From NCBI GenBank assembly GCA_958295495.1, contig OY282352.1, forward strand, positions 2,232,001 through 2,296,000: a stretch of 64,000 bases of DNA. Direction: 5' to 3'. Positions 15,705 to 23,865 of this stretch are shown here, in pieces (within the stretch, counting starts at the first letter, position 1; each line of letters begins with the position of its first letter). The DNA is from an uncultured Latescibacterota bacterium (GTDB lineage: Bacteria; Latescibacterota; UBA2968; UBA8231). A program made the position numbers and the translations under genes. The notes beneath the pieces were generated by a model that saw nothing but the letters and a program-made list of their open reading frames with translations, was not told where the DNA came from and searched no databases.

Positions 15705-17520
15705 TCCCAAAAATCCCATTCTGAATGCCAAAGATATTCTGGGGATCCAGCGCTTCTTTGGTCTTTCGCAGGACCTCGATGCTGTTGCCGCTCTGGATGT
15801 GCTGGACAAAGCTCTGCCGGATTTTGCCTACCCCGTGGTGATGGGACAGGGAGCCGCCGTGGTCCAAGATCGTCTGCCGCAGCGCGTGCTCGATGTCGTG
15901 ATAGACCTCAATGGGGCGCGCCAATCCGCGCCCGGAAAACCCCATCGTAAAGTAGATGCACACCCCGGTGTGGTACGTCTGCGTCACCCGGTACGACAGG
16001 TAGGGCCGCCCGGCAACGCCGCGGGCACTACACTGGGCGGTCAGCTCCGCTTGCACGGCCTCGGTCACGTCGTGGATGCGGCTCCAAGGCACAGAAGTCT
16101 CAAAGGTCTCGCCCAAGAAATTGAACTGGTTCAAAAAGTCGCGGATATAGGCGATTCCAAAGGTCAGCATGTAGCCGCGCCGGCCATTGGTGGCGCCGGC
16201 GCTCTTGCCTCCGTGGGCCTTGGCCAGCTTGAAGATCGTCCGCTTCTGGTGGGCGACCTCGGTGCGAGTCCCCTCCATGGCGATCGTACACGCCGCCATT
16301 TTTAGCGGGTCAAATCCCAACAGCTTCAACAAGGCAAACTTTTGCACCTTTTCCTTGAGGTGCTGCAAAGGAGAGGGCGCGGCCTTGAGGGCCTGTCCGA
16401 AGCGGAATTCTTGGTTGTTGACCAAGCGGATACTCGCCGGCAAGGTCCCGGTCTGGCGCAGTGCCTGCAAGTACTCCACGCCTTGGGCGAAGGACTTGAA
16501 CACCAGCGAACCGTATTCTCGCACTTCCGGTTGGGGATGGATTTTGAGCACGGCCTTGGTGATGATGCCGAGGTTGCCCTCCGAGCCAAAGAGCAACCCC
16601 CGCGGCTGGATGCCGGTCGAGTTGCGCGGCGTGGTGTGCAGGGTCTCCACCGCGCCGGTCGGCGTCACGAGGCTCGCTTCGAGGACGATGTCTTCGATAT
16701 TGCCGTAGCGGTTTTTCTTCATGCCGCTGGCGTTGGTGGCAATCCAGCCGCCGAGGGTCGAAAGCTCGATGCTGTCCGGGTCGTGGCCGGCCGTGTAGCC
16801 CCGGGCGGCGAGTTCTCGCTCTAGTTCCTTGCCCGAAATCCCCGCTTCAATGCAGGCTTGGAGGTTTTCCTCGTCGAGAGAGACGATCCGGTTCATGCGC
16901 CGCATATCGACCGAGGCGAAGACGCGGCCGTCGTCGGTGGGCAGGGCTAGCGCGCCGCTGACGTTGGTGCCGCCGCCGTAGGGCACGAGGCAAACATTGC
17001 GCTCGGAGGCGAGGCGCACGATGGCGCGCACGTGGTCTTGGCTGTCTGGATAGAGCACCAGATCGACCACTCGCTCCAAGGCGTCGCCGTAGAGCAAGCG
17101 ATAGACCTCATCGACGCTGAGCTGGCCGTGACTGTGGATTAGGCGCTCCTCGTCGTCGAGCGACACCCGCCCGGTGCCGAGCGCGTCTTGCCAAGCGGCG
17201 ACGAGGCTTTCGTCTGCCCGCGAGGGCGGCACGACTTGGATTTGTTTTTCGACGGACCTCTCGTTGGGATCAATCGGGACTTGGAGCATCTCTTCGACAA
17301 AGGGGATGAAGTGCGGCATGGTGAAGCCGGCCAGTGGATAGCGGCTGCCAGTGACCCGCACGGTTTGCGGCCCGTCGAACTCAAAGCGGGTGTCCGTGTA
17401 GCCCCACTTGTGAGGATGGCGCTCTCCGTCGGAGAGGTCGTAGCACGCATCGGCCACGGCTTGGCGGACCATGGCGACGGCGAGCGCGGCAACGGCGAGG
17501 ACGATGGCGAATTCGATCAT
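15679..17520 (-). CDS. Alkyl-dihydroxyacetonephosphate synthase homologue (FAD-dependent, AGPS family)
   Basis: 613-residue flavoprotein of the vanillyl-alcohol-oxidase superfamily. Several segments are specific to AGPS rather than to glycolate/lactate oxidases: PYGGGTNVSGAL, TAGHDPDSIELSTLGGW, ASGMKKNRYGNIEDIV, FGSEGNLGIITKAV, the active-site-like YRVTQTYHTGVCIYF and SHHHGVGKIR. AGPS replaces the acyl chain of acyl-DHAP with a fatty alcohol, the committed step to ether lipids. An N-terminal hydrophobic stretch (IEFAIVLAVAALAVAMV) suggests membrane association. GGAG precedes the ATG. The next gene is an SDR that could do the following reduction. Confidence 0.88.
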   Translation of the reverse strand: MIEFAIVLAVAALAVAMVRQAVADACYDLSDGERHPHKWGYTDTRFEFDGPQTVRVTGSRYPLAGFTMPHFIPFVEEMLQVPIDPNERSVEKQIQVVPPSRADESLVAAWQDALGTGRVSLDDEERLIHSHGQLSVDEVYRLLYGDALERVVDLVLYPDSQDHVRAIVRLASERNVCLVPYGGGTNVSGALALPTDDGRVFASVDMRRMNRIVSLDEENLQACIEAGISGKELERELAARGYTAGHDPDSIELSTLGGWIATNASGMKKNRYGNIEDIVLEASLVTPTGAVETLHTTPRNSTGIQPRGLLFGSEGNLGIITKAVLKIHPQPEVREYGSLVFKSFAQGVEYLQALRQTGTLPASIRLVNNQEFRFGQALKAAPSPLQHLKEKVQKFALLKLLGFDPLKMAACTIAMEGTRTEVAHQKRTIFKLAKAHGGKSAGATNGRRGYMLTFGIAYIRDFLNQFNFLGETFETSVPWSRIHDVTEAVQAELTAQCSARGVAGRPYLSYRVTQTYHTGVCIYFTMGFSGRGLARPIEVYHDIEHALRQTILDHGGSLSHHHGVGKIRQSFVQHIQSGNSIEVLRKTKEALDPQNIFGIQNGIFGNAYRKPEE

Positions 17521-17535
17521 GGCTCCATCTCTTGA

Positions 17536-18588
17536 TTAAAGCCCCTCCTGCACATCCTTTTTCCGCACTTTCCATATAAATGCGTCGTAGTAGTAGTGGA
17601 TCAGGGCAAAGGAACTGAGCAGCGAATAGCTGAAGAGGTCGAAATTGGTGTTGAAGCCGACTAGGCCAAAGCCAAAGTCGCGCACCAAGCCCTCACTCAG
17701 CGCGTGAAAGACGAGGGCGTAGGCCGCGCACAGCAGGAGAAAGAACTTGACGCCCCCCTTGCCTGCCACGTAGCGCAGGAGAGCCGAATCGCCGCCCGTG
17801 CGCTCGACCTTGTGGCGATTGTAGAAATACACCATGACGATGTATTGGATCCCGTGCATGATCCGGTGGGCCACCGCAAAGACGAGCAGATAGGCCGTGG
17901 TAAAACTGGTGAAGTACCACAGGAAATAGCTCGACAGCAAAAAGGCGTACTTGAGGGGGTTGAGCGCCAAGCCGCGCCGGACGCAATAGGCGATATGACC
18001 CAAGTAGATCAGGCCGTAGGCAATGGCAATGGCCCACGAGACGAGGTGTACCGTCTCTACCGCGTCCGCGCCGATGGGCAGGTGCCACTCGTGCAGCATA
18101 CGCACCCAGACCGCGGAAAACAGCGGCGACACCACGAGCATGTTGCCAAAGAAGATCCAATTGAAGGCCAAGTCGAACTTGGCGGTGGCCGGTGCGCCGG
18201 CCTTGGCCTTGAAGTCGTACACGCGCGCAAAGCCGTATTGCTGCATCAAGCTGTGCTGGTGATCCCACAAAGTAACGATCAACACCAAGCTCAACGGTGC
18301 CCACTGGATCAGGCCGTAGGCAAAGGCGACCAAGAGCACCGGGCCGAGAATGAACCGCTCCTTGAAGCGGGCGAACTCCGCAGGCGAGCCATAGACGCGC
18401 AGCCAAGTGACGAAGTGGTGGGGAATGGTCACCCACAAGGCGATAGCCGCCAGTGCCGCCCCCGGCAGGTAGTGCCCCGACACCAGCGCAAAGCAGACCG
18501 CGGCAAAGGGCAGGCTCACAAACCAGATATAGTCCTGCCGGCGATCGACGATATAGGCAGGTTGCAGGACGATGGAATTATTCGCCAT
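17536..18588 (-). CDS. Polytopic membrane protein with conserved-looking histidine motifs, family unknown
   Basis: 350-residue integral membrane protein with roughly eight hydrophobic segments. Histidines cluster near membrane boundaries: IPHHFVTWLR (57-58), WDHQHSLMQQYGF (110-112), HRIMHGIQY (241-245), H259 and IHYYYDAF (331). Such spacing resembles membrane di-iron or other metal enzymes (desaturase/hydroxylase-like), but I cannot place it in one. It lies immediately upstream of, and co-directional with, the alkyl-DHAP synthase gene (15-base gap), which makes a lipid substrate plausible. Its start overlaps the end of the parvulin gene by 11 bases. Confidence 0.75.
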   Translation of the reverse strand: MANNSIVLQPAYIVDRRQDYIWFVSLPFAAVCFALVSGHYLPGAALAAIALWVTIPHHFVTWLRVYGSPAEFARFKERFILGPVLLVAFAYGLIQWAPLSLVLIVTLWDHQHSLMQQYGFARVYDFKAKAGAPATAKFDLAFNWIFFGNMLVVSPLFSAVWVRMLHEWHLPIGADAVETVHLVSWAIAIAYGLIYLGHIAYCVRRGLALNPLKYAFLLSSYFLWYFTSFTTAYLLVFAVAHRIMHGIQYIVMVYFYNRHKVERTGGDSALLRYVAGKGGVKFFLLLCAAYALVFHALSEGLVRDFGFGLVGFNTNFDLFSYSLLSSFALIHYYYDAFIWKVRKKDVQEGL

Positions 18589-20152
18589 GGGCAGTGGCCA
18601 AAAGGGCTAACGCCACAGCATCTGGGCTGAAGCGAATTTCGTTGGCGCGGCGCTGGCGCAGAGACGCGGCCAGCTCTTTGACCGCAGCTTGGAGCTGGGC
18701 CACCGCCCAATCCGCCTCCACCTGCTCGCGGATTTCGTCCAGCGGCGGCAGCCGGGCCGGGCGGCGGCGCAACACCTGTAAGACAATATAACCATTATCC
18801 GTGGCAAAGGGGCCGTGCATGGTCCCTTCGTCGGCGTGGAGGGCGCGGCTGACCGGATTGTCGCCCTCCAGTGCGCCGCGGCCGTAAATCACGCTGACGA
18901 AGCGGTCAATTAGCGCGGTCGTATCGCGGCCGGCGCGCATCCGCTCGACGATGGCAGTGCCCTCGGCTTGGTCGCGGACGAGAAGCCGGCGCACCTCCAC
19001 CTCGGCCGGCGCAGTGTAGCGGCGCTTGTGCTCTTCGTAAAACAGGCTCAGGCCGTTGGGATTGGGCGGCGGCACCTGCGCTTGCAGCGCGTCCTGCAAG
19101 TGCCGCGCAAGCTGCGTCTGCCGCAGTCGCTCCAGCTCGCGCTGCAGGTCCGGGTCGGCGGCGAGCGCGAGCCGCGCGGTTTCGAGTGGGACCAACACGC
19201 GCCGCCCGAGTTCGCGCCGCAGCACCTTTTCGCCAGTGCCTTGGCCCTTTAGGAGTTCGCGGGCCTGCGCGACTGTTAGCACCCCGCCGTCATACGCAGC
19301 CACGACGGCCTCTGGCGACCGGCCCGCCAGCCCGTCCGGCTCGTAGCGCACATTATAGCGCACGTGCAGGGTATCGTAATAAGCCAATAGCTGCCGCCCG
19401 AGCTTTTCCCGCAGGACCAAGCGCTCGATGGCCTCCCGCTCCTGCTCAAAGCTGACCGGATGCGCGTCCGTGAGCTTGATGAGAAAGTACCCATCGGCCA
19501 CCTGCATTGGCTCGGAGATCTCCCCGACCTGCATGGAGAAGGCCCTTTCGGTCAGGGCGGCGTGCGAGGCCATGGTATCGCCCCAGCGGTGGTAGCCCAT
19601 GTCGGCGCGGCGCTCCAGAATCCGCGAGTCCTGCGAGTGCTGCAGCGACAGCTCCTCAAAGTCCGCTCCCGCGGCGAGCGCGGCCAAAATCCCCGGTAGC
19701 TGCTCTTGGTCGCGCACCATCAGCAGGCTGAAGCGCACGCGGCGGTTGTACGGGCTGCGCTGGAAATAGGCCCGCAGCTCCTGCTCGGCGACCTCGGGTT
19801 GGGCGATCCCGGCGCGCTCGTACAAGGCTCGCTGCACCAGTCGCGCCTTCACTTGCGCCTGCCATTGCAAAAACTCCGCGCTCTCGCCCAACCCCCGCCG
19901 CTCGGCTTCCTGCACGAGCAGCGTTTGCTCGACGATAGCTTCCAATAGTTGCTCAGCCCCGTACTCCGCCCGCAATTCCGGCGACACCCGTGCGATGTAC
20001 TGGCGGTAGTCCGCCACCCGAATCGCCGCTTGGCCCACCTCCACTAAGACGGCATCTGCAGCGGCCACGGCCGGGTCGTCCTCGGCGCAGCCGCTTAGGC
20101 CGACCAGCGCCGAGCAAAGCGCCGCTCCCACCCAAAGCTTATTCCTATTCAT
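18578..20152 (-). CDS. Parvulin-type (PpiC/SurA-like) peptidyl-prolyl isomerase lipoprotein
   Basis: 524-residue predicted lipoprotein (signal ends LVGLSGC, Cys22). A SurA-N-like helical segment follows (VLVEVGQAAIRVADYRQYI...EAIVEQTLLVQEAERRGL). There are two parvulin-like units: residues ~135-230, including VRFSLLMVRD, DMGYHRWGDT and GEISEPMQVADGYFLIKL, and a weaker one at ~385-480 with EVRRLLVRD and GPFATDNGYIVLQVL. These chaperone/isomerases fold exported and outer-membrane proteins. GGAGG lies ten bases before the ATG. Related lipoproteins occur at 32892-34526 and 56451-57761, always near large secreted proteins. Confidence 0.85.
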   Translation of the reverse strand: MNRNKLWVGAALCSALVGLSGCAEDDPAVAAADAVLVEVGQAAIRVADYRQYIARVSPELRAEYGAEQLLEAIVEQTLLVQEAERRGLGESAEFLQWQAQVKARLVQRALYERAGIAQPEVAEQELRAYFQRSPYNRRVRFSLLMVRDQEQLPGILAALAAGADFEELSLQHSQDSRILERRADMGYHRWGDTMASHAALTERAFSMQVGEISEPMQVADGYFLIKLTDAHPVSFEQEREAIERLVLREKLGRQLLAYYDTLHVRYNVRYEPDGLAGRSPEAVVAAYDGGVLTVAQARELLKGQGTGEKVLRRELGRRVLVPLETARLALAADPDLQRELERLRQTQLARHLQDALQAQVPPPNPNGLSLFYEEHKRRYTAPAEVEVRRLLVRDQAEGTAIVERMRAGRDTTALIDRFVSVIYGRGALEGDNPVSRALHADEGTMHGPFATDNGYIVLQVLRRRPARLPPLDEIREQVEADWAVAQLQAAVKELAASLRQRRANEIRFSPDAVALALLATAHGE

Positions 20153-20227
20153 GCTGCACGACCTCCGCTAGCACCGCGTCCTCGCCGATCGCCGACCCTG
20201 CTTACCCACAGCAACAGCGCCCAGTAC

Positions 20228-21601
20228 CTACTCGTTTGCTTCACGTTCTTCCTTCATCTTTTTAATCGTTGCCAGCTCCTGCTTGCTCTTTTCCACGTCC
20301 CCGGCTTTTAGATAGGCGATGGCCAATTTCTGCCGCGCATCTAAAAATTCCGGTCGCCCGGCCACTGCGGTCGCCAACACCTCTGCGGCCCGCGCAAAAT
20401 CGCCCTCGCGGGCATAGAGCAAGCCCAAGAAGTAGTTGACCTCCACATCTGCCGGTGTCCGCTTGTGCGCCTCGCGCAGGCTCGCTAGTGCCTCGTCAAA
20501 CCGCTGCAAGCGCAAGTACGCTTGGGCCAAATTGTAGTGGGCCTTGGCATATTCTCGGTCCACAGCCAGCGCGGCGCGATATTCGGCGACGGCCTCGGCG
20601 AATTGGCCGAGGCGCAGGTAGAGGTTGCCTAGGTTGTTGCGGTAGCGCAGGCTGTCCGGTGCGAGGCGCACGGCCAGCCGATACGCTTCGGCCGCTTCGG
20701 CCAAGCGGCCCTGCTCGGTGTACAGCAGGCCCAACTGCGCCCGCGCCTCGTGGTCGTCGGGCGCATTGCCCAGCATCCGCAACTGATCGTCGATTTTGTC
20801 GAGCTGCTGGTCGAGCGCGCGGAATTGCGCCAGCACTTGGGTGCTCTCCTCGCGGCGACCGAGCCGCTTGAGGGCATTGGCCAGCGCGAAGTACGCCTCC
20901 TTAGACAAGGAATCGAGCGCAATGGCGCGGCGGGCGGCGCGTTCAGCGGCCGAGTACTCGCGCCGCTTGAGTTCCACCTGCGCCAGATCGACGTACGCGG
21001 CCCCGTCCGTGCTGTCCAGCGCGACCGCGCAGGTCAGGGCGGCCGCGGCCCGCTCAAAGTCGAGTCCCTTGAGGCGCGTCCGACCCAAAAGCCGGTAGAA
21101 GGAGGCATTGGTCGAGTCGCGGTCCAGACCGGCTTGCAGCAGCGTTTCCACCTCGCCGTACTCGCCGCGCAAGAAGTAGATGTAGCCGAGGTCGTAGTAG
21201 GTCGTCAGATGGCCTGGGTCTAACGAGAGGACCCGGCGGTGTTCGTCAATGGCTTGGGCGTAGTTGAGTTGCTTGACGTACATGGCCGCGAGGTTGTGCC
21301 GCGCTGATACGTGCGTCGAGTCCAGTGCCAATACGCGCTGATAGGCCGCAATCGCACGGGGGTAATTGAGCTGGCGCACGTAGGCGTTGCCGAGATTGTA
21401 GTGGATCTTGGCGGACCCGGGCGCTAGCGCGGCGGCCTGTTGGTACGCGTCGATGGCCTCGGTGTGGCGGCCTTGGGAGGCGAGTGCCGTGCCGCGCGCA
21501 AAGTGCATTTCAGCGTCGATTGTCGCGCCGGGGCGCACCTTTTCTGGCGGGCTTTTCTCCGCGCAGGCGCACAGTGCAAGGCAGACCAGTAGCACCCTCA
21601 T
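20228..21601 (-). CDS. TPR lipoprotein
   Basis: 457-residue protein with a short lipoprotein-type signal (MRVLLVCLALCAC, Cys13) followed by about ten TPR units, several nearly canonical (IHYNLGNAYVRQLNYPRAIA, AHYNLAQAYLRLQRFDEALA). It is a likely periplasmic scaffold. GGAGG precedes the ATG, which overlaps the stop of the CRTAC1-like gene (ATGA), so the two are coupled. The propeller/TPR coupling mirrors 3275-6726. A 75-base gap separates it from the parvulin gene downstream. Confidence 0.88.
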   Translation of the reverse strand: MRVLLVCLALCACAEKSPPEKVRPGATIDAEMHFARGTALASQGRHTEAIDAYQQAAALAPGSAKIHYNLGNAYVRQLNYPRAIAAYQRVLALDSTHVSARHNLAAMYVKQLNYAQAIDEHRRVLSLDPGHLTTYYDLGYIYFLRGEYGEVETLLQAGLDRDSTNASFYRLLGRTRLKGLDFERAAAALTCAVALDSTDGAAYVDLAQVELKRREYSAAERAARRAIALDSLSKEAYFALANALKRLGRREESTQVLAQFRALDQQLDKIDDQLRMLGNAPDDHEARAQLGLLYTEQGRLAEAAEAYRLAVRLAPDSLRYRNNLGNLYLRLGQFAEAVAEYRAALAVDREYAKAHYNLAQAYLRLQRFDEALASLREAHKRTPADVEVNYFLGLLYAREGDFARAAEVLATAVAGRPEFLDARQKLAIAYLKAGDVEKSKQELATIKKMKEEREANE

Positions 21602-23226
21602 CGCACTCCTCCTTCGACGAGCTCATGCTCTTGGTTGATGCCTAAGTCCGCGTATTCCTCGACCCGGCCACTCGGCCAATAGACGACCACGCGCTCGATA
21701 CTCGTAGCCGTTCCCAGCCCGAAGTGTAGCCGCAGGTCGCTCTGCGAGAGGAAGCTGGCCCCAGAGCGCACTTCGTCTGTCTGCACTCGCCCGCCGCTTG
21801 CGACTTCGACGCGGGTGCCAATGCCAGCGCGGTTGCTGTCGCGGCCCGCTAGCCGCAGGCGCACCCAGTGGCCGCCTGCGCCATCGTTGCGCATCAAGGT
21901 CGGCGAGGCGGCGACATTGGCCACTAGCACGTCGATATCGCCGTCGTCGTCGTAGTCGCCAAAGGCCGCGCCGCGGCTGACTCGTTTCAAGGCCAAGGCA
22001 CCGCCGTCTGCTGAGTATTCCTCAAAGCGACCATCGCCGGTGTTGAGAAAGAGCTGATTGCGCTGGGGGAAGGTCGCGTTCTCGTATTGCTCGACATCGC
22101 TTTCCAAGTGGCCATTGGCAATAAAAAGATCGCGGTCGCCATCGTTGTCGGCGTCGAAAAAGCGCGTCCCCCACGCCAAGTAGGCAATAGTGCCCTTGCC
22201 CAACCCGGCCAAGAAGGTTTCATCGACAAAGGTGCCGTCGCCGAGGTTTTTGTACAGGGTATTGGTCTCCCACTGAAAGTTGGTGACGAAAAGGTCGGGG
22301 TCGCCGTCGTTGTCGTAGTCGCCCATGTCAACGCCCATGCCCGCTTCGACGTCGCCGTCCTCGTTGTACGCAACTCCGGCCAAAAGTGCTTCTTCCGCAA
22401 AGTGGCCGGTGCCGTCGTTGAGGTACAAGAAGTTCAAGGTTTTGTCGTTGGCCAAGTACAGGTCGGGGTCGCCGTCGAGATCCACGTCGCCGAAGACCAC
22501 GCCCAGCTCCTTGCCCTCGGCGCTGCCCAGCCCGGCTGCGACTGTGATGTCGGCAAAGGTGCCGTCGCCCTCGTTCCGATACAGCACGTCGGGAACCCCG
22601 TCAAAGGCCTCTGGGCCGCAATAGAGTTGCAAGCCGCTGCCGCCCTCGGCGCAGACGCGGTGATTGGCTATGGAGAAGTTGTGGTAGTTGCCCACGTACA
22701 AATCCACGAAGCCGTCGCGGTCGATGTCGGCAAACGCAGCACTCGCTCCCCAGCCCTCGTCGCCGACTTGGGCCGCGCCCGTCACATCCGCAAACGTTCC
22801 ATCGCCCTCGTTCCGATACAGCACATTGGCACCGAAATTGGTCACATACAGATCGAGGTCGCCGTCGTTGTCGTAGTCGCCGACCGCACAGCCCATGCCG
22901 TAGCCGGTGTCGCCGACGCCGGTGTGCTCGGTTACATCGGCGAAGGTGCCGTCGCCTCTGTTCCGGTAGAGCGCGTTTTGCGGCGCAGGATCGTATTCGG
23001 TCCCAGGCACAGCGGCTCCGTTGATTAGATAAATGTCGAGGCGACCGTCGCCGTCGTAGTCGAAGAAGCCGACGCCCGGGCCGACCGTTTCAATGACGAA
23101 CTTCTGGCCGTTGGCACCGTTGACGTGGACAAAGCCGATGCCCGCTTCTTGGGTAGCGTCGTGGAAGTGCGGGTTGGCGTGGAGGGGGGCGGATAGGAGG
23201 AGTAGGAGCAGAAGGAACTTGAGCAT
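21598..23226 (-). CDS. Exported CRTAC1-like protein (FG-GAP propeller + ASPIC/UnbV)
   Basis: 542-residue exported protein (MLKFLLLLLLLSAPLHA signal). Seven calcium-loop FG-GAP repeats are visible, among them DYDGDGRLDIYL, DYDNDGDLDLYVTN, DIDRDGFVDLYV, DVDLDGDPDLYL, DADNDGDRDLFI and DYDDDGDIDVLV. The C-terminal ASPIC/UnbV domain starts near HWVRLRLAGRDSNRAGIG and includes LRLHFGLG and VVYWPSG. It is the same length as the protein at 76-1704 and evidently a paralogue. It is the first gene of the minus-strand run that may extend through the TPR, parvulin, membrane, AGPS and SDR genes. No strong ribosome site is seen. Confidence 0.9.
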   Translation of the reverse strand: MLKFLLLLLLLSAPLHANPHFHDATQEAGIGFVHVNGANGQKFVIETVGPGVGFFDYDGDGRLDIYLINGAAVPGTEYDPAPQNALYRNRGDGTFADVTEHTGVGDTGYGMGCAVGDYDNDGDLDLYVTNFGANVLYRNEGDGTFADVTGAAQVGDEGWGASAAFADIDRDGFVDLYVGNYHNFSIANHRVCAEGGSGLQLYCGPEAFDGVPDVLYRNEGDGTFADITVAAGLGSAEGKELGVVFGDVDLDGDPDLYLANDKTLNFLYLNDGTGHFAEEALLAGVAYNEDGDVEAGMGVDMGDYDNDGDPDLFVTNFQWETNTLYKNLGDGTFVDETFLAGLGKGTIAYLAWGTRFFDADNDGDRDLFIANGHLESDVEQYENATFPQRNQLFLNTGDGRFEEYSADGGALALKRVSRGAAFGDYDDDGDIDVLVANVAASPTLMRNDGAGGHWVRLRLAGRDSNRAGIGTRVEVASGGRVQTDEVRSGASFLSQSDLRLHFGLGTATSIERVVVYWPSGRVEEYADLGINQEHELVEGGVR

Positions 23227-23242
23227 TTGGTAGGTGAGGTGG

Positions 23243-23467
23243 CTAGGGAAAGTGTTGGTAAAAATCTCGGCGCGGCAAACATCGTATAAAAACTACGGTG
23301 CCCTCATTGAATTGAAATCCAAGTCTATAGTCGCCGATCCGCACTCGGTAATGGTTTCTGCCGCCGCGGAGTTTTCGGACGTTATTTGCCTTTGTAAGGT
23401 CATCTACTTGCTCAATTTGTTCTATCGTTGTTTTGACACGCTCTTTAATAGATTGTCTCGGATGTGT
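23243..23467 (-). pseudogene. N-terminally truncated RelE/ParE-family toxin
   Basis: A stop-bounded frame of 74 codons with no start codon encodes RQSIKERVKTTIEQIEQVDD, then LRGGRNHYRVRIGDYRLGF and FIRCLPRRDFYQHFP. This is the RelE core and C-terminus, including the conserved R-x-G-x-Y-R strand and the terminal R-R-x-x-Y helix. The ~20 N-terminal residues are replaced by the end of the neighbouring gene (stop at 23474). No cognate antitoxin is adjacent. I read it as an inactivated toxin fragment. Confidence 0.65.
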
Positions 23468-23473
23468 CTAAAA

Positions 23474-23719
23474 TCAGTTCAGCTTCAACAGGATGCTTAT
23501 AAGCAAGCCCACAATGCCGAACTGAATGCCGATTAACCAGCGAAACTGACTGTCTATGCGGCGCGTTAGTTCGGCGCGTAGCTCGCCAATGGCGCGTTCA
23601 ACGCCATTAATCCGCTTTTCAATGCTGTCCAAGCGGCGGTCTAACTGCTCGGCAATCCCTTCAAGCCGTCCAATACGGCGGTCGTGGTCTTGCGCTTGGG
23701 TTGGGGGTTGCTCGGTCAT
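23474..23719 (-). CDS. Small coiled-coil protein with C-terminal membrane anchor
   Basis: 81 residues. Residues ~12-55 form a heptad-rich coiled coil (RRIGRLEGIAEQLDRRLDSI, ERAIGELRAELTRRI), and the C-terminus is one hydrophobic segment (WLIGIQFGIVGLLISILL). A strong AAAGGA site precedes the ATG. Proteins of this shape are common small hypothetical genes near phage-derived or defence DNA; no function can be assigned. It is flanked by the RelE fragment and the PD-(D/E)XK gene. Confidence 0.65.
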   Translation of the reverse strand: MTEQPPTQAQDHDRRIGRLEGIAEQLDRRLDSIEKRINGVERAIGELRAELTRRIDSQFRWLIGIQFGIVGLLISILLKLN

Positions 23720-23754
23720 GACTCATCCTTTCGTGACGCCCCGGGCGGGGTGGA

Positions 23755-23865
23755 TTAGTGAAGGTGGCTAACGTCGGCTTGGACGCGTTTCTCCCAAGCG
23801 CGGGTGCGCCGCTCCCACTGGCGGGCCTGCTCGTGAAAGCATCTCTCGCAAAGCCGCTGCTGAAT
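23755..23865 (-). pseudogene. Possible gene fragment after the PD-(D/E)XK gene
   Basis: Immediately after the stop of the PD-(D/E)XK gene a 36-codon frame without a start reads IQQRLCERCFHEQARQWERR and on to a TAA. A CxxC pair next to a charged helix looks protein-like, but it is too short to classify. It may be the tail of a lost gene or chance. Confidence 0.25.

Noticed and set aside
22087..23028. 313-codon plus-strand frame
   Set aside because: Antisense shadow of the CRTAC1-like gene at 21598-23226, same repetitive pattern.
23234..23536. 100-codon plus-strand ORF
   Set aside because: It is antisense to the RelE remnant and the coiled-coil gene, both of which are better supported.
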